Positions 1-9,340 are shown, numbered from the stretch's first letter. The stretch is 45,246 nucleotides of DNA from Bacillota bacterium (GCA_023410025.1 JAEYQM010000037.1:1-45246); one strand, 5' to 3'. Numbers and translations: made by a program. The notes: generated from the sequence alone by a model not told the origin.

Positions 1-213
1 GAAGAAATTAATAAGATTTTTACTGATAACGGAGGAACTATTGAATCAGTAGACGTATGGGGTCTTAAAGATATGGCTTATGAAATCAATGATTTCAGAA
101 AAGGATACTATGTTGTGTTTATTGCAACTGCAGGTCCTGAAGCTGTAAGCGAATATGATCGTATTACTAACATCAGAGAAGATGTTATTAGACACATCAT
201 TGTTAGAGAATAG
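1..213 (+). CDS. rpsF: 30S ribosomal protein S6, C-terminal part (5' end outside window)
   Basis: The reading frame is open from base 1 to a TAG at 211-213 and gives about 70 residues typical of the S6 C-terminal half (VDVWGLKDMAYEI, then FRKGYYV). S6 binds 16S rRNA with S18 in the platform of the small subunit. The start codon lies upstream of the window. It is followed by ssb after 12 bases and then rpsR, the conserved rpsF-ssb-rpsR operon of Bacillota, so both the identity and the operon are well supported. Confidence 0.95.
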   Translation, partial: EEINKIFTDNGGTIESVDVWGLKDMAYEINDFRKGYYVVFIATAGPEAVSEYDRITNIREDVIRHIIVRE

Positions 214-225
214 TACGGTGATTAA

Positions 226-855
226 ATGAATAAAGTAGTATTGGTTGGAAGAATAACTAAAGATCCAGAACTAAAGAAAACAAGTAGCGATATCTATTAT
301 GTGCAATTTACAATTGCTGTAAATCGTCAATTTAAATCAAATACAGGTGAAAGACAAGCTGATTTTATTAGCTGCATCGCTTGGAGACAAACAGCAGAGA
401 TTATATCTAAATATGTCCGTAAAGGCCAACAAATAGGTATTGATGGTAGCATTCAAACTAGAAACTACGATGACCAAAATGGAATTAAACATTATGTTAC
501 TGAAGTTGTAGTTGATAATTTCTATTTCTTAGAAGCTAAGAAGGATGAAGTTAACAGCTATGGTGATTTCCAACAAACTCCATTTATGGGTAATGGAAAT
601 GCGCAAAATAATAATCGAGCAGGTTATAACCAAGGTTATAATCAAGGGTATAATGCTCCTCAAGGATTTGGCCCACAAGCCTTCAATAAACCTCAAGGTC
701 AATACCAACAAGCTCCAACAGCTAGACCATATAATACACAACCAAGTAATCAAAATTATAAGGCAGCACCAAATTATAGTGCTCCTCAAAAATCAAAAGA
801 TATTTTTGAAGATATTGAATCTTCATTTGTATCAGATGATGATTTACCATTTTAA
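226..855 (+). CDS. ssb: Single-stranded DNA-binding protein
   Basis: This 209-residue SSB coats single-stranded DNA and recruits replication and repair proteins. The N-terminal OB fold spans about residues 1-105 (start MNKVVLVGRITKDPEL). A low-complexity linker rich in Gln, Asn, Gly, Tyr and Pro runs from about 110 to 190 and includes three near-identical GYNQ-type units. The acidic tip ends in DDDLPF, the motif that docks partner proteins. The gene lies between rpsF and rpsR, as in most Bacillota, where the three are cotranscribed. Length is somewhat above the usual 160-180 because of the linker. Confidence 0.97.
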   Translation: MNKVVLVGRITKDPELKKTSSDIYYVQFTIAVNRQFKSNTGERQADFISCIAWRQTAEIISKYVRKGQQIGIDGSIQTRNYDDQNGIKHYVTEVVVDNFYFLEAKKDEVNSYGDFQQTPFMGNGNAQNNNRAGYNQGYNQGYNAPQGFGPQAFNKPQGQYQQAPTARPYNTQPSNQNYKAAPNYSAPQKSKDIFEDIESSFVSDDDLPF

Positions 856-870
856 TAGGAGGAAAACAAA

Positions 871-1095
871 ATGGCAGGCTTTCGTAATAGAAGAAAAAAG
901 ACTTGTTATTTTACAGAACATAAAGTTGAAAAAATTGATTTCGCTGATTATGAATTATTAAGAAAATACGTTTCAGATCGCGGAAAAATTTTACCACGTC
1001 GCGTGACTGGTACAAAAGCTATTTATCAAAGAGAATTAGCGGTTGCAATCAAAAGAGCACGCCACATGGCTTTATTACCATTTGTAAAAGAATAG
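871..1095 (+). CDS. rpsR: 30S ribosomal protein S18
   Basis: This is a 74-residue S18, the S6 partner on the small-subunit platform. The conserved core KILPRRVTGTKAIYQREL and the C-terminal run of basic residues are intact. A strong AGGAGG lies seven bases before the ATG. It is the last gene of the rpsF-ssb-rpsR operon and is followed at once by a rho-independent terminator. Near its N-terminus one Cys remains (KKTCYF), so a four-Cys zinc site is not present. Confidence 0.97.
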   Translation: MAGFRNRRKKTCYFTEHKVEKIDFADYELLRKYVSDRGKILPRRVTGTKAIYQRELAVAIKRARHMALLPFVKE

Positions 1096-1102
1096 ATTTT
1101 TC

Positions 1103-1131
1103 AAAACCATAACCGAAGTTATGGTTTTTTT
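1103..1131 (+). terminator. Terminator of rpsF-ssb-rpsR
   Basis: An 11-bp perfect stem (1103-1113 with 1118-1128) closes a CGAA loop and runs into a T tract. It separates the ribosomal operon from gdpP. Confidence 0.9.
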
Positions 1132-1153
1132 AGTGATTATAGTTTAATAATAT

Positions 1154-1182
1154 TTTATTTTTTACAATTTCTGTGTTATAAT
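1154..1182 (+). promoter_or_regulatory. Sigma-A type promoter, extended -10, for gdpP-dnaB-prfA
   Basis: TATAAT at 1177-1182 is preceded by TGT (extended -10). A weak -35 (TTTATT, 1154-1159) sits 17 bases upstream. The start codon is about 20 bases further on, which fits a short leader. Confidence 0.6.
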
Positions 1183-1202
1183 AACTATATTAGGTGGTAT
1201 TT

Positions 1203-3632
1203 ATGAAAGATTTTAAACGTAGTCAAATTGTTATACTTTTATTTAATTTATTAACAATTGCCTTTATTTTTATTAGTTTTAAACTTTATTTTCCGGTGTT
1301 TGTTGATTACATTTCTTTCTTTTTGTTTGGAATAGCAATTGCCTTTGCAATACTTCAAATATTCCAATATCGAAGTGTAAAAAGACTAAGTTTCTTAGAA
1401 AATCGTATGAAACTCTGGAATACAATTTCATATCGAGTAAAAAATGCAGGTGAGAAATCTTTTAACGATATGCCTTTAGGTATAGTTGTATTTGACCGTG
1501 AATATAATGTGCTTTGGGCAAATAATTATTCAAAAGACATTTTCTTAAGTCCATTAGTTGATCGTAATTTTAAAAATATTGATAGAAATCTTGCTGAAAA
1601 GATAAGTAGTCAAGCAACTGATTTTAATATTACTTTATATGGGCAAATTTATCATTGTGAACATCTTGTTGAAAATAATATCATCTACCTAACTAATATT
1701 ACTGATCGTGTTAAGGTAATGGAAAAATATGAAAACAAGATTATGGCATTAGGGGTTTTAAACTTAGACAATTTATCAATTGCTTTTAGTTCACTAGATG
1801 CTCAAGAAAAATCATTACAAATAAGTAATCTAATTGGGATATTAAGTGAGTGGGCTGAAAAATATAATATATCGATCACTGGTTATAGTGAAGAAAGATA
1901 TTTATTAATATTAGATAGAGCAACCCTTAATGAATTGATTAATGAAAATTTTTCAATCCTTGATAAGGTAAAAGACTATACTAGTAAAGAAAACTTGCGT
2001 CTTACAGCAAGTATTGGTTTATGCTGTTTAGATACAACACCAATTGCGTTAATGGATGAAGCTAACTCATTACTTGAACTTGCTTTAAACCGTGGTGGTA
2101 ACCAAGCGGTTGTTAAGATAAATAATGAAACAATTTACTTTGGTGCCAAAACTGAAAGTTATGAAGCCAGAAATGCAGTTAATGTCCGTATTAAAACTGA
2201 AGAATTAAGAGATTTAATCTTAGAACATGATAAAGTAATTGTAATGTCACATATAGGAATGGATGCTGATGCTTTTGCCTCGGCTATAGCTGTGAAAAAA
2301 ATAGCAGACAATTTAGGTAAAGATGCAAAGGTTGTCTTTTCCGAAAAACTTGTTGATGAAACAGTCGTTAATATTTATAACACAATTAAAAAAGAACATA
2401 TTAATCATTTAGATAACTTTATTGATCCAAAAAAAGCTATTCAAATGATGGATCTAGATACATTATTAATAATCGTTGATGTTCAATATCAAAATCTTTT
2501 AATGGAAGAAAAGATTTATAAAAAAGCAAAGAAACTTGCAATTATTGACCACCATCGTCGAAATAATCAAGCAATCAATAATTTTGATTATATATACACT
2601 CAAACTACAGCATCTTCATCAGTAGAACTGGTTGTTGAGATGTTTGATTATTTTGAGGAAATTGAACTTTCTAGTATTGAAGCAACATGGATGTTAATGG
2701 GTGTGCTAATTGATACGAATAACTTTGTATATAGAACCACAAGTAGAACCTTTAATGTGCTTGCTAAACTGCAAACATATGGTGCAAATATGAGTAAAGT
2801 TCAAAAGTATTTACGTGAAGGATTTCAAGATTATGTTAAGAAAATTTCTATTTTAAATAATATTGAAATTGTTGATGGCATTTATGGAATTGTTTTATGC
2901 GATGATGATATTTATCAAAGAGCCTTTCTTGCAAAGATTGCAAATGAAGTAGTATTAGTTAATAATATTAAATCAGCCTATTGTATTGGTCGAATTAGTG
3001 AAAATACAATAGGTATAAGTGCAAGAAGTTTAGATGAAGATAATGTTCAAGTTATTATGGAGAAAATGGGTGGTGGTGGTCATTTTAATAATGCTGCTAC
3101 ACAAATCCAAGGTGAAGATCTTAAAGTTGTAAAAGATAAATTAATTAAAGTATTAAAAGAAAATGAAAACAGTGGGGATAAATCTATGAAAATAATACTA
3201 ACAAAAGAAGTTAAGGGAAAAGGTAAATTAAACGATATTATTGATATTCCAAACGGACATGCAAACTTTTTAATCAGAAGTGGTCAAGCAATTGAAGCTA
3301 CACCTGATAATATTAAACATTTGGAAAATCAAATCCTACTACAAAAAGCAGAAGCTGAAAAACATTTAAAAGAAATGAAGGAACTTGCCAAGAAATTAGA
3401 ATCATCTCCAATAACAATTTATATGAAAATTGGTAAGAATGGTAAATTATTTGGTACAGTAAGTACAAAACAAATTGCTGATGAATTATTATCTCAACAT
3501 AAACTAACAATTGATAAACGTAAAATTTTAAGTGATAAAGATATTGATACATTAGGAACTTATAAAATTCCAATTCAATTACATAAGGAAGTCACTTCAA
3601 CAATAACTCTATACGTTGTTGAGAAAGAGTAG
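1203..3632 (+). CDS. gdpP: Cyclic-di-AMP phosphodiesterase GdpP fused in frame to 50S ribosomal protein L9
   Basis: This 809-residue protein joins two complete genes. Residues 1-661 are GdpP: two membrane helices (about 5-55), a PAS-like region, a degenerate GGDEF domain, and a DHH-DHHA1 phosphodiesterase with DAD at 354-356, DHH at 449-451 and GGGGH at 623-627. GdpP hydrolyses cyclic di-AMP and so affects wall and potassium homeostasis. Residues 662-809 are a full-length L9 beginning MKIILTKEVKGKGK. The ATG at 1203 is chosen over a GTG at 1194 because AGGTGG at 1192-1197 precedes it. In Bacillus gdpP and rplI are adjacent separate genes before dnaB; here no stop divides them. The L9 ATG (3186) has a GTGGGGA upstream that could allow internal initiation, so free L9 may also be made. 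Confidence 0.93.
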   Translation: MKDFKRSQIVILLFNLLTIAFIFISFKLYFPVFVDYISFFLFGIAIAFAILQIFQYRSVKRLSFLENRMKLWNTISYRVKNAGEKSFNDMPLGIVVFDREYNVLWANNYSKDIFLSPLVDRNFKNIDRNLAEKISSQATDFNITLYGQIYHCEHLVENNIIYLTNITDRVKVMEKYENKIMALGVLNLDNLSIAFSSLDAQEKSLQISNLIGILSEWAEKYNISITGYSEERYLLILDRATLNELINENFSILDKVKDYTSKENLRLTASIGLCCLDTTPIALMDEANSLLELALNRGGNQAVVKINNETIYFGAKTESYEARNAVNVRIKTEELRDLILEHDKVIVMSHIGMDADAFASAIAVKKIADNLGKDAKVVFSEKLVDETVVNIYNTIKKEHINHLDNFIDPKKAIQMMDLDTLLIIVDVQYQNLLMEEKIYKKAKKLAIIDHHRRNNQAINNFDYIYTQTTASSSVELVVEMFDYFEEIELSSIEATWMLMGVLIDTNNFVYRTTSRTFNVLAKLQTYGANMSKVQKYLREGFQDYVKKISILNNIEIVDGIYGIVLCDDDIYQRAFLAKIANEVVLVNNIKSAYCIGRISENTIGISARSLDEDNVQVIMEKMGGGGHFNNAATQIQGEDLKVVKDKLIKVLKENENSGDKSMKIILTKEVKGKGKLNDIIDIPNGHANFLIRSGQAIEATPDNIKHLENQILLQKAEAEKHLKEMKELAKKLESSPITIYMKIGKNGKLFGTVSTKQIADELLSQHKLTIDKRKILSDKDIDTLGTYKIPIQLHKEVTSTITLYVVEKE

Positions 3633-3635
3633 TTT

Positions 3636-4985
3636 ATGAGAGAAAAGGGTGCGATGCCATACAATTTAGAGGCTGAGAAATATATTCTTGGCTGTCTAAT
3701 GATTGAACCCAGTATTGCTGGAGAAGTACTAAATCGTATTACACCAAATGATTTTTATAATCAAAGTAATAGAAATATTATGACTTCAATATGTAATTTA
3801 TATGGTAATAATCAAAAGTTTGATCATCTTCAAGTAATTGAGGAAATGCGCCGTTTAAATTTATATGAAGTAAGTGGTGGATATGAATATATTATTGAAC
3901 TTGTTGAGAGTATACCGGCCGTTGTTGATATTAGTAGTTATCTTGAAGTATTAGAAGAAAAAACCTTACTACGTGAATTATATAATGTAAGTAAAAGAAT
4001 TGAAGAAAAAGTTTTAAATGGTGATAAAACATTCTCAGAACTTGGTGAAGAAGCAGAAACAGATATCATGCGAGTTATTAACCAAAAAAGAACTGGGGAT
4101 ATTAAAAGAATTGGTCGTTTTACTAGTGAAGTATTAGATATAATTGAAAGTAATAAAAATCGTGATGGTAAATTATTAGGACTTGACACAGGATTTGATG
4201 AATTAAACACTCTAACATTTGGATTCCAAAAAGGTGAATTAATTATTCTTGCTGCTCGTCCTGCCGTTGGTAAATCAGCATTTGCGTTAAATATTGCTGC
4301 TAATGCATGTAAGAATCATAATGCTTCAGTTGCCTTTTTCTCATTAGAAATGGGTATTGACCAATTAGCAATGCGTTTATTCAGTAGTTATTCCGGTTTA
4401 CCACTTAGTAAAATTAGAAGTGGAAATCTTAATAATAATGAATATACAACTCTACTTGCTGCTAAGGCTACAGTTGATAAATTCAATTTATATCTTGATG
4501 AAACAAGTAATAATAACTTATCTGATATTAAAGCAAAATGTTTAAAACTAAAACGTGAAGGTAAATTAGATTTAATCATAATTGACTATTTACAATTAAT
4601 TACAGTTGGAAATGAACGTGGAAATCGTGTTGAAGAAGTAGGTAAAATTTCAAGGGGTCTTAAAACTATGGCTCGTGAACTTGAAGTACCAATTCTTGCA
4701 TTATCACAATTATCACGTAGTGTTGAAACAACTGGAGATAAAAGACCAATGTTATCACATTTACGTGAATCAGGAAGTATTGAACAGGACGCCGACATTG
4801 TAATGTTCTTACACCGTGATCAAGTTCCTCAAGAGGGAGAACCAACTAAAAAAGCTAAAAACCATAAGACTGAATTAATAATTGCGAAGAACCGTCAAGG
4901 GGCTACTGACAGTGTATTCTTAATGTTTAAGGGAGCCCAAAGTATGTTTATTCCAATCGAAAAGGATAATCAAAAGGAGGATTAA
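3636..4985 (+). CDS. dnaB: Replicative DNA helicase DnaB
   Basis: This 449-residue hexameric helicase unwinds DNA ahead of the replisome (the DnaC role in Bacillus nomenclature). The N-terminal primase-interaction domain (residues about 7-110) starts MPYNLEAEKYILGCL. The RecA-like motor carries Walker A PAVGKS with G212-K213-S214, followed by the LSQLSR and GSIEQDADIVMFLHR motifs. The ATG begins three bases after the L9 stop, so it is in the same transcript; gdpP-rplI-dnaB is the standard Bacilli order. An alternative in-frame ATG at 3654 would remove six residues but is too close to its Shine-Dalgarno. Confidence 0.97.
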   Translation: MREKGAMPYNLEAEKYILGCLMIEPSIAGEVLNRITPNDFYNQSNRNIMTSICNLYGNNQKFDHLQVIEEMRRLNLYEVSGGYEYIIELVESIPAVVDISSYLEVLEEKTLLRELYNVSKRIEEKVLNGDKTFSELGEEAETDIMRVINQKRTGDIKRIGRFTSEVLDIIESNKNRDGKLLGLDTGFDELNTLTFGFQKGELIILAARPAVGKSAFALNIAANACKNHNASVAFFSLEMGIDQLAMRLFSSYSGLPLSKIRSGNLNNNEYTTLLAAKATVDKFNLYLDETSNNNLSDIKAKCLKLKREGKLDLIIIDYLQLITVGNERGNRVEEVGKISRGLKTMARELEVPILALSQLSRSVETTGDKRPMLSHLRESGSIEQDADIVMFLHRDQVPQEGEPTKKAKNHKTELIIAKNRQGATDSVFLMFKGAQSMFIPIEKDNQKED

Positions 4986-4986
4986 T

Positions 4987-6054
4987 TTGTTTGATAGACT
5001 AGAGATAATTGCTGAAAGATATAACGCCATAAATGAAATGTTAAATCAACCGGAAGTTATCAATGATATAAAAAAATACACAAGCCTAATGAAAGAACTA
5101 CGTTCATTAGAAAAAACTGTTACGGTATATAAAAAATACAAAGAAACAGTTGAAAGCATCAAAGAACTAAAAGAATTAGTTAAAGATAAAGATGAAGAAA
5201 TTGCGATGTTAGCAGAAACAGAACTAGAAGAAGCTATTACGTTAAGAGATAAATTAGAAAATGATATAAAAATTTTACTACTTCCAAAAGATGAAAACGA
5301 TGAGAAGAACGTAATTGTTGAAATTAGAGGAGCTGCTGGTGGGGATGAAGCAAATATTTTTGCAGCAGACTTATATAGAATGTATTCAAGATATGCAGAA
5401 AGTAAGGGATGGAAAATTGAAGTAACTGAGGCTGTTGAAACTGGCCTTGGAGGTTTTTCTTCAATTGAATTTATGATTTCAGGTGAATCTGTTTACTCAT
5501 TCTTAAAGTATGAATCAGGATCACACCGTGTACAAAGAATTCCAGTTACTGAATCTAATGGTAGAATTCAAACATCAACAGCAACAGTATTAGTAATGCC
5601 AGAAGCTGATGAAATTGATGTAAGTTTAGATTTAGCTGATGTTCGTGTTGATATATTTTGTTCATCAGGTCCAGGGGGACAAAGTGTTAATACAACCAAA
5701 TCAGCAGTTCGTGTAACACATATGCCAACAGGAATTGTTGTACAATGTCAAGATGGTAAGAGTCAACATGAAAATAAAGCTAATGCCTTAAAAGTATTAC
5801 AGGCTAGATTATTTGATAAGATCAATCAAGAAAGATTAGAAAAAGAAGGACAAGAAAGATTATCAAAAATTGGTAGAGGTGATCGTAGTGAAAAGATTAG
5901 AACTTACAATTATCCTCAAAACCGTGTAACCGATCACAGAATTGGATTTACTATCCAACAATTAGACCGTGTTATGGAGGGTAAATTAGACCCAGTGATT
6001 GATGCTTTAATTAGTGAAGATCAAAGACGTGCATTGTCAGGAGAAACAGAATAA
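4987..6054 (+). CDS. prfA: Peptide chain release factor 1
   Basis: RF1 reads UAA and UAG and triggers peptidyl-tRNA hydrolysis. The 355 residues include the codon-recognition P-x-T motif (P186-V-T188) and the catalytic GGQ at 230-232 in SSGPGGQSVNTTKSAV. The start is TTG at 4987, supported by a perfect AAAGGAGG six bases upstream that overlaps the end of dnaB. Placement directly after dnaB is unusual; in Bacillus prfA leads the prmC operon, which here follows after alr. TGA stops elsewhere in the window imply an RF2 encoded outside it. Confidence 0.97.
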   Translation: MFDRLEIIAERYNAINEMLNQPEVINDIKKYTSLMKELRSLEKTVTVYKKYKETVESIKELKELVKDKDEEIAMLAETELEEAITLRDKLENDIKILLLPKDENDEKNVIVEIRGAAGGDEANIFAADLYRMYSRYAESKGWKIEVTEAVETGLGGFSSIEFMISGESVYSFLKYESGSHRVQRIPVTESNGRIQTSTATVLVMPEADEIDVSLDLADVRVDIFCSSGPGGQSVNTTKSAVRVTHMPTGIVVQCQDGKSQHENKANALKVLQARLFDKINQERLEKEGQERLSKIGRGDRSEKIRTYNYPQNRVTDHRIGFTIQQLDRVMEGKLDPVIDALISEDQRRALSGETE

Positions 6055-6055
6055 T

Positions 6056-7048
6056 ATGTTAGAAATTAATTTACTCAACCTTAAAAAGAATGTTGATACT
6101 ATTAGAAGTCACGGACGTGACCTGATTGGCGTTGTAAAAAACAATGCTTATGGATGTGGCATCGTTGAGGTTGGTAAATACTTAGTAGAAATTGGAGTTA
6201 ATTATCTATTAGTTAATGATATTAACGAAGCAAGAAAACTAATTGATAATGGTATAACAGTTCCAATTATTATATTTAATTCTTTAAATCCAAATGATTA
6301 TCATTACTTAGAAGAATATAAAAACTTAGTTATGTCTATTAATAGTTTAGATGACTGTTTAAATATTTTAAATACTATTAGTGGTAATTTTAAAATACAA
6401 ATTCATATTGATACAATGTTAAATAGATCAGGAATAAAAGATTTTGATGAATTTAAAGAATTATTAAAAGTAATTGACAATAATCCAAGAATTGAAGTTG
6501 AAGGTATTTTTACTCACTTTGCTAGCCCGAATACTGTTTTTGAACAATTAGAAAAGTTTAAGAAATTTGCGGAAATGCGAACTTTTAAAATGGTTCATTG
6601 CTGTGCATCAAGTACATATGAAAATGTTAATTATGGTAACTATGTAAGATGTGGATTTGCTATGTATGATATTAACCAAGTAATGTCTTTAAAAACTAAA
6701 CCTCTGTCTATTAGAGTTGTTAAAAAGGGTGAAAGTATTGGTTATGAAAGAGAATATATAGCTAATCAGGATATTAAAATAGCTGTACTCCCTATTGGAT
6801 ATGGTAATGGTTTTAGACTTGGTTTAAGTGGCTTTAGTATTTATGCTAAAGGAAATTATTATCAAGTAATAGGAAGAATATGCATGAATCATATATTTGT
6901 TAAGGTTGATGATGAAGTTGATGTTGATACCGAATTTGAGTTGATTTCTGAAAATAATCGTGCTAGTCTTGCTGCAAAATACTTAAATACTTCAACATAT
7001 GAAATTTATACAAATTTAAAAGCTGATAAGGTGAAATATATTAAATGA
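6056..7048 (+). CDS. alr: Alanine racemase (short form)
   Basis: A PLP-dependent racemase that makes D-alanine for peptidoglycan. The PLP lysine is K28 in VVKNNAYG, matching the family VKANAYGHG motif. The partner tyrosine region (IGYEREYIA) and the C-terminal CMNHIFVKVDD segment (family CMDQ) are present. At 330 residues it is 40-60 shorter than typical Alr. The ATG at 6056, one base after the prfA stop and preceded by AGGAGAAA, is preferred over an upstream in-frame GTG inside prfA. The TGA stop overlaps the ATG of prmC. D-alanine synthesis supports a walled organism. Confidence 0.9.
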   Translation: MLEINLLNLKKNVDTIRSHGRDLIGVVKNNAYGCGIVEVGKYLVEIGVNYLLVNDINEARKLIDNGITVPIIIFNSLNPNDYHYLEEYKNLVMSINSLDDCLNILNTISGNFKIQIHIDTMLNRSGIKDFDEFKELLKVIDNNPRIEVEGIFTHFASPNTVFEQLEKFKKFAEMRTFKMVHCCASSTYENVNYGNYVRCGFAMYDINQVMSLKTKPLSIRVVKKGESIGYEREYIANQDIKIAVLPIGYGNGFRLGLSGFSIYAKGNYYQVIGRICMNHIFVKVDDEVDVDTEFELISENNRASLAAKYLNTSTYEIYTNLKADKVKYIK

Positions 7049-7860
7049 CATATTTAGAATTAATAAATAAATGCAAAAACTATAAAGATAAAGAGTTTGA
7101 AGCATTCTTGTATTTAATTACGGAAATTACGGGGATGAGTAAGAGTAATTTATATTTAAAATATAATGAAGTAATTGATGAAGATTTATTAATTAAAATT
7201 GGAGAAGCAATTAATAAATATGCTATTAATAATATTCCTGTTCAATATATAATTGGTTATACTTATTTTTTTGGGTTAAAAGTATTTGTGAATTCTAATG
7301 TGTTAATTCCAAGATTTGAAACCGAAGAAGTAGTATATGAGGCAACTAAATTATTTCCAAAAGACAAAGATCTTAAGATAATAGATGTTTGTACAGGAAG
7401 TGGATGTATTGCCTTAAGCTTAAAAAAACACTATTTAAATAGTGAAGTAATAGCGATTGATATATCTCCTGATGCTCTTGAAGTAGCAGTAAATAATGCA
7501 AAGTATCATAGTTTAGATATTAATTTTCTTAAAAATGATTTGCTTGATGGAATAACTGAAGAGTTTGATTTAATTATTTCTAATCCTCCTTATATCGCAT
7601 ATGATGAGCAAGTAATGTCTTTAGTATATGATAATGAACCCCATTTAGCACTATTTAGTCCTGAAGGTGGATTATATCATTACAAAAGAATAATTGAATC
7701 TTCAAAGAAACTATTAAAAAAAGGTGGATACATTGTATTAGAGATTGCCTATAATCGAAGAAATGAAATGGAAGATTTAGTAAAGCAATATTTTAATAAT
7801 TATGAGATTAAGAAGGATAATTATAATAATGATCGAATTATAATTATAAAAGGTGATTGA
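7045..7860 (+). CDS. prmC: Release factor glutamine N5-methyltransferase
   Basis: PrmC methylates the glutamine of the GGQ motif in release factors, so its linkage to prfA makes functional sense. The 271 residues contain the N-terminal helical substrate domain (YIIGYTYFFGLKV), a SAM-binding motif (IDVCTGSGCIALSL) and the catalytic NPPY at 180-183. The ATG overlaps the alr stop (ATGA), indicating translational coupling. Confidence 0.95.
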   Translation: MTYLELINKCKNYKDKEFEAFLYLITEITGMSKSNLYLKYNEVIDEDLLIKIGEAINKYAINNIPVQYIIGYTYFFGLKVFVNSNVLIPRFETEEVVYEATKLFPKDKDLKIIDVCTGSGCIALSLKKHYLNSEVIAIDISPDALEVAVNNAKYHSLDINFLKNDLLDGITEEFDLIISNPPYIAYDEQVMSLVYDNEPHLALFSPEGGLYHYKRIIESSKKLLKKGGYIVLEIAYNRRNEMEDLVKQYFNNYEIKKDNYNNDRIIIIKGD

Positions 7861-7861
7861 T

Positions 7862-8797
7862 TTGAAACTGATTCTTACGATACTGATGTTATTTATTGCA
7901 AATACACCAATAGACCAAAGTTTACAATCCTTCAATAATACAATTGATGAAGGATATAAAGAATATGCCATACAGTATGAAAACACAAATACCTACTTTC
8001 GTTTAAAGATTATTGAAGGTGTAAATGGTGATGAAGTAAATTTTGGTATATTTTTATATAATATTAATTCAAAAAGTCATAGATTAATGATTAATGTTGA
8101 TGGTACAAATTATACATTTAATAGCGATGCAAGAGGAGACTATTCAGTTCCTGCATTTTCTATAGAAGATGAAGCAAAAATATTTATAGTTGATGAAATG
8201 GATTCTGTTCGTTTTGTTTATAATATTAAAAATAAAGGTATTGATGAATTTAAAAATTATAATGATATAATAATTGGATCTGGTAAAGGGATTAGTAAAT
8301 CAAATTATAAAATGTCTTTAGGTATTGAAACGATTGATTTAATTATTGCTGTATTCTTGGGACTTATTATAATATTTGGAGTTGTTTTACTTACACTATA
8401 TCTTACAAAAAAAGGTATGTTTAACCCTGAAAAACGAAGACAAGATTTAGTTGATTATCGTCGTTCAATAAGAATGCAACAAGATTTAATAAACAATCGT
8501 CTTAAAAAAATTCAAGTTGAAGAGGAACCTTTTGATGAAGATGATAGATTCGAAACAGAGCAAATCGAAGAACCAGAAGTCGTTAATATGTATCCATATC
8601 AAAGGGTATATGATGATGAGGATGAAGTAGTTGATGCTGGTGTTATTTTAAGAAATATGGGATTTAGTACTGATTATAATGAATTAACAGAAGAAGAAAA
8701 AAATATGATCATGATTCAACTAATGCACCTTCGTGATAGTAATAAAATACCTGTCCAATCATATCAAAAGGAAGTTATTAAATTATGGAAAAAGTAA
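7862..8797 (+). CDS. Membrane protein of unknown function between prmC and tsaC
   Basis: I do not recognise this family. The likely start is TTG at 7862, six bases after AAAGGTG at 7849-7855; a GTG at 7853 overlaps the prmC stop. The 311 residues have an N-terminal signal or anchor helix (MKLILTILMLFIANT), an extracytoplasmic domain of about 140 residues predicted rich in beta strands, a transmembrane helix (LIIAVFLGLIIIFGVVLLTL, about residues 160-182) and a cytoplasmic tail of about 125 residues with a very acidic central stretch. The end overlaps tsaC by 13 bases, so it belongs to the operon. The prmC-to-sua5 interval in Bacillus also holds small proteins, but I see no clear match. Confidence 0.75.
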   Translation: MKLILTILMLFIANTPIDQSLQSFNNTIDEGYKEYAIQYENTNTYFRLKIIEGVNGDEVNFGIFLYNINSKSHRLMINVDGTNYTFNSDARGDYSVPAFSIEDEAKIFIVDEMDSVRFVYNIKNKGIDEFKNYNDIIIGSGKGISKSNYKMSLGIETIDLIIAVFLGLIIIFGVVLLTLYLTKKGMFNPEKRRQDLVDYRRSIRMQQDLINNRLKKIQVEEEPFDEDDRFETEQIEEPEVVNMYPYQRVYDDEDEVVDAGVILRNMGFSTDYNELTEEEKNMIMIQLMHLRDSNKIPVQSYQKEVIKLWKK

Positions 8798-9339
8798 CAG
8801 TTAAAGAATTATTGAAATTAGATATAACAAATAAAGTTATTTGCTTCCCAACTGACACAGTATATGGTGTAGGAGCAAAAGTAAGCGATGTAAATGCTGT
8901 TAGAAGAATTTATGAAATGAAAAGAAGAAGTAATGATAAGCCACTAGCAATTCTAACTGGAACTAAAGATGTTGAAAAGTATGTAAAAAATGTTACTAGT
9001 GATGCCAGAAAACTAATGGATGAAGGTTGGCCAGGGGCATTAACATTAATATTTGAAAAAAGTGATGACATTGCTGATGAAATTACTCAAGGTTTTAAGA
9101 CTATAGCTTTCCGTATGCCAGATAGTAAAGTAGCATTAGAAATTCTAAATCATTTTGGATTAATGGCAACTACATCAGTTAATTTTAGTGGCCAAAAAGA
9201 ATTATCAAATGTGTTAGATATTGAAGAAACATTTAGTGATTGGATTGATTATATCGTAACTGATGAAGAGGTATTTTCAAGTAAACCTTCAAAAATAATT
9301 GATGTTACTAAGGAAGAAATTAAAATTATTCGTAATTAG
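8785..9339 (+). CDS. tsaC: Threonylcarbamoyl-AMP synthase (TsaC/Sua5, YrdC domain)
   Basis: It makes threonylcarbamoyl-AMP, the donor for t6A37 of ANN-decoding tRNAs. The 184 residues comprise just the YrdC/TsaC domain, without the extra Sua5 C-terminal domain. Diagnostic motifs are CFPTDTVYGVGAKV near residue 20, KRRSNDKPLAIL, and the GWPGALTLIF segment. The start overlaps the previous gene. The order prmC-x-tsaC-spoIIR-rpiB-upp follows the Bacillus ywk/ywl region. Confidence 0.94.
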   Translation: MEKVTVKELLKLDITNKVICFPTDTVYGVGAKVSDVNAVRRIYEMKRRSNDKPLAILTGTKDVEKYVKNVTSDARKLMDEGWPGALTLIFEKSDDIADEITQGFKTIAFRMPDSKVALEILNHFGLMATTSVNFSGQKELSNVLDIEETFSDWIDYIVTDEEVFSSKPSKIIDVTKEEIKIIRN

Positions 9340-9340
9340 T

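Noticed and set aside
545..961. 138-codon frame overlapping ssb and rpsR
   Set aside because: Out-of-frame shadow of two conserved genes; Ile/Lys/Met-rich composition without family features.
7046..7860. Mollicute genetic code with TGA as tryptophan
   Set aside because: alr, prmC, recD2 and comEA end in TGA at positions that match family lengths, and tryptophans use TGG.
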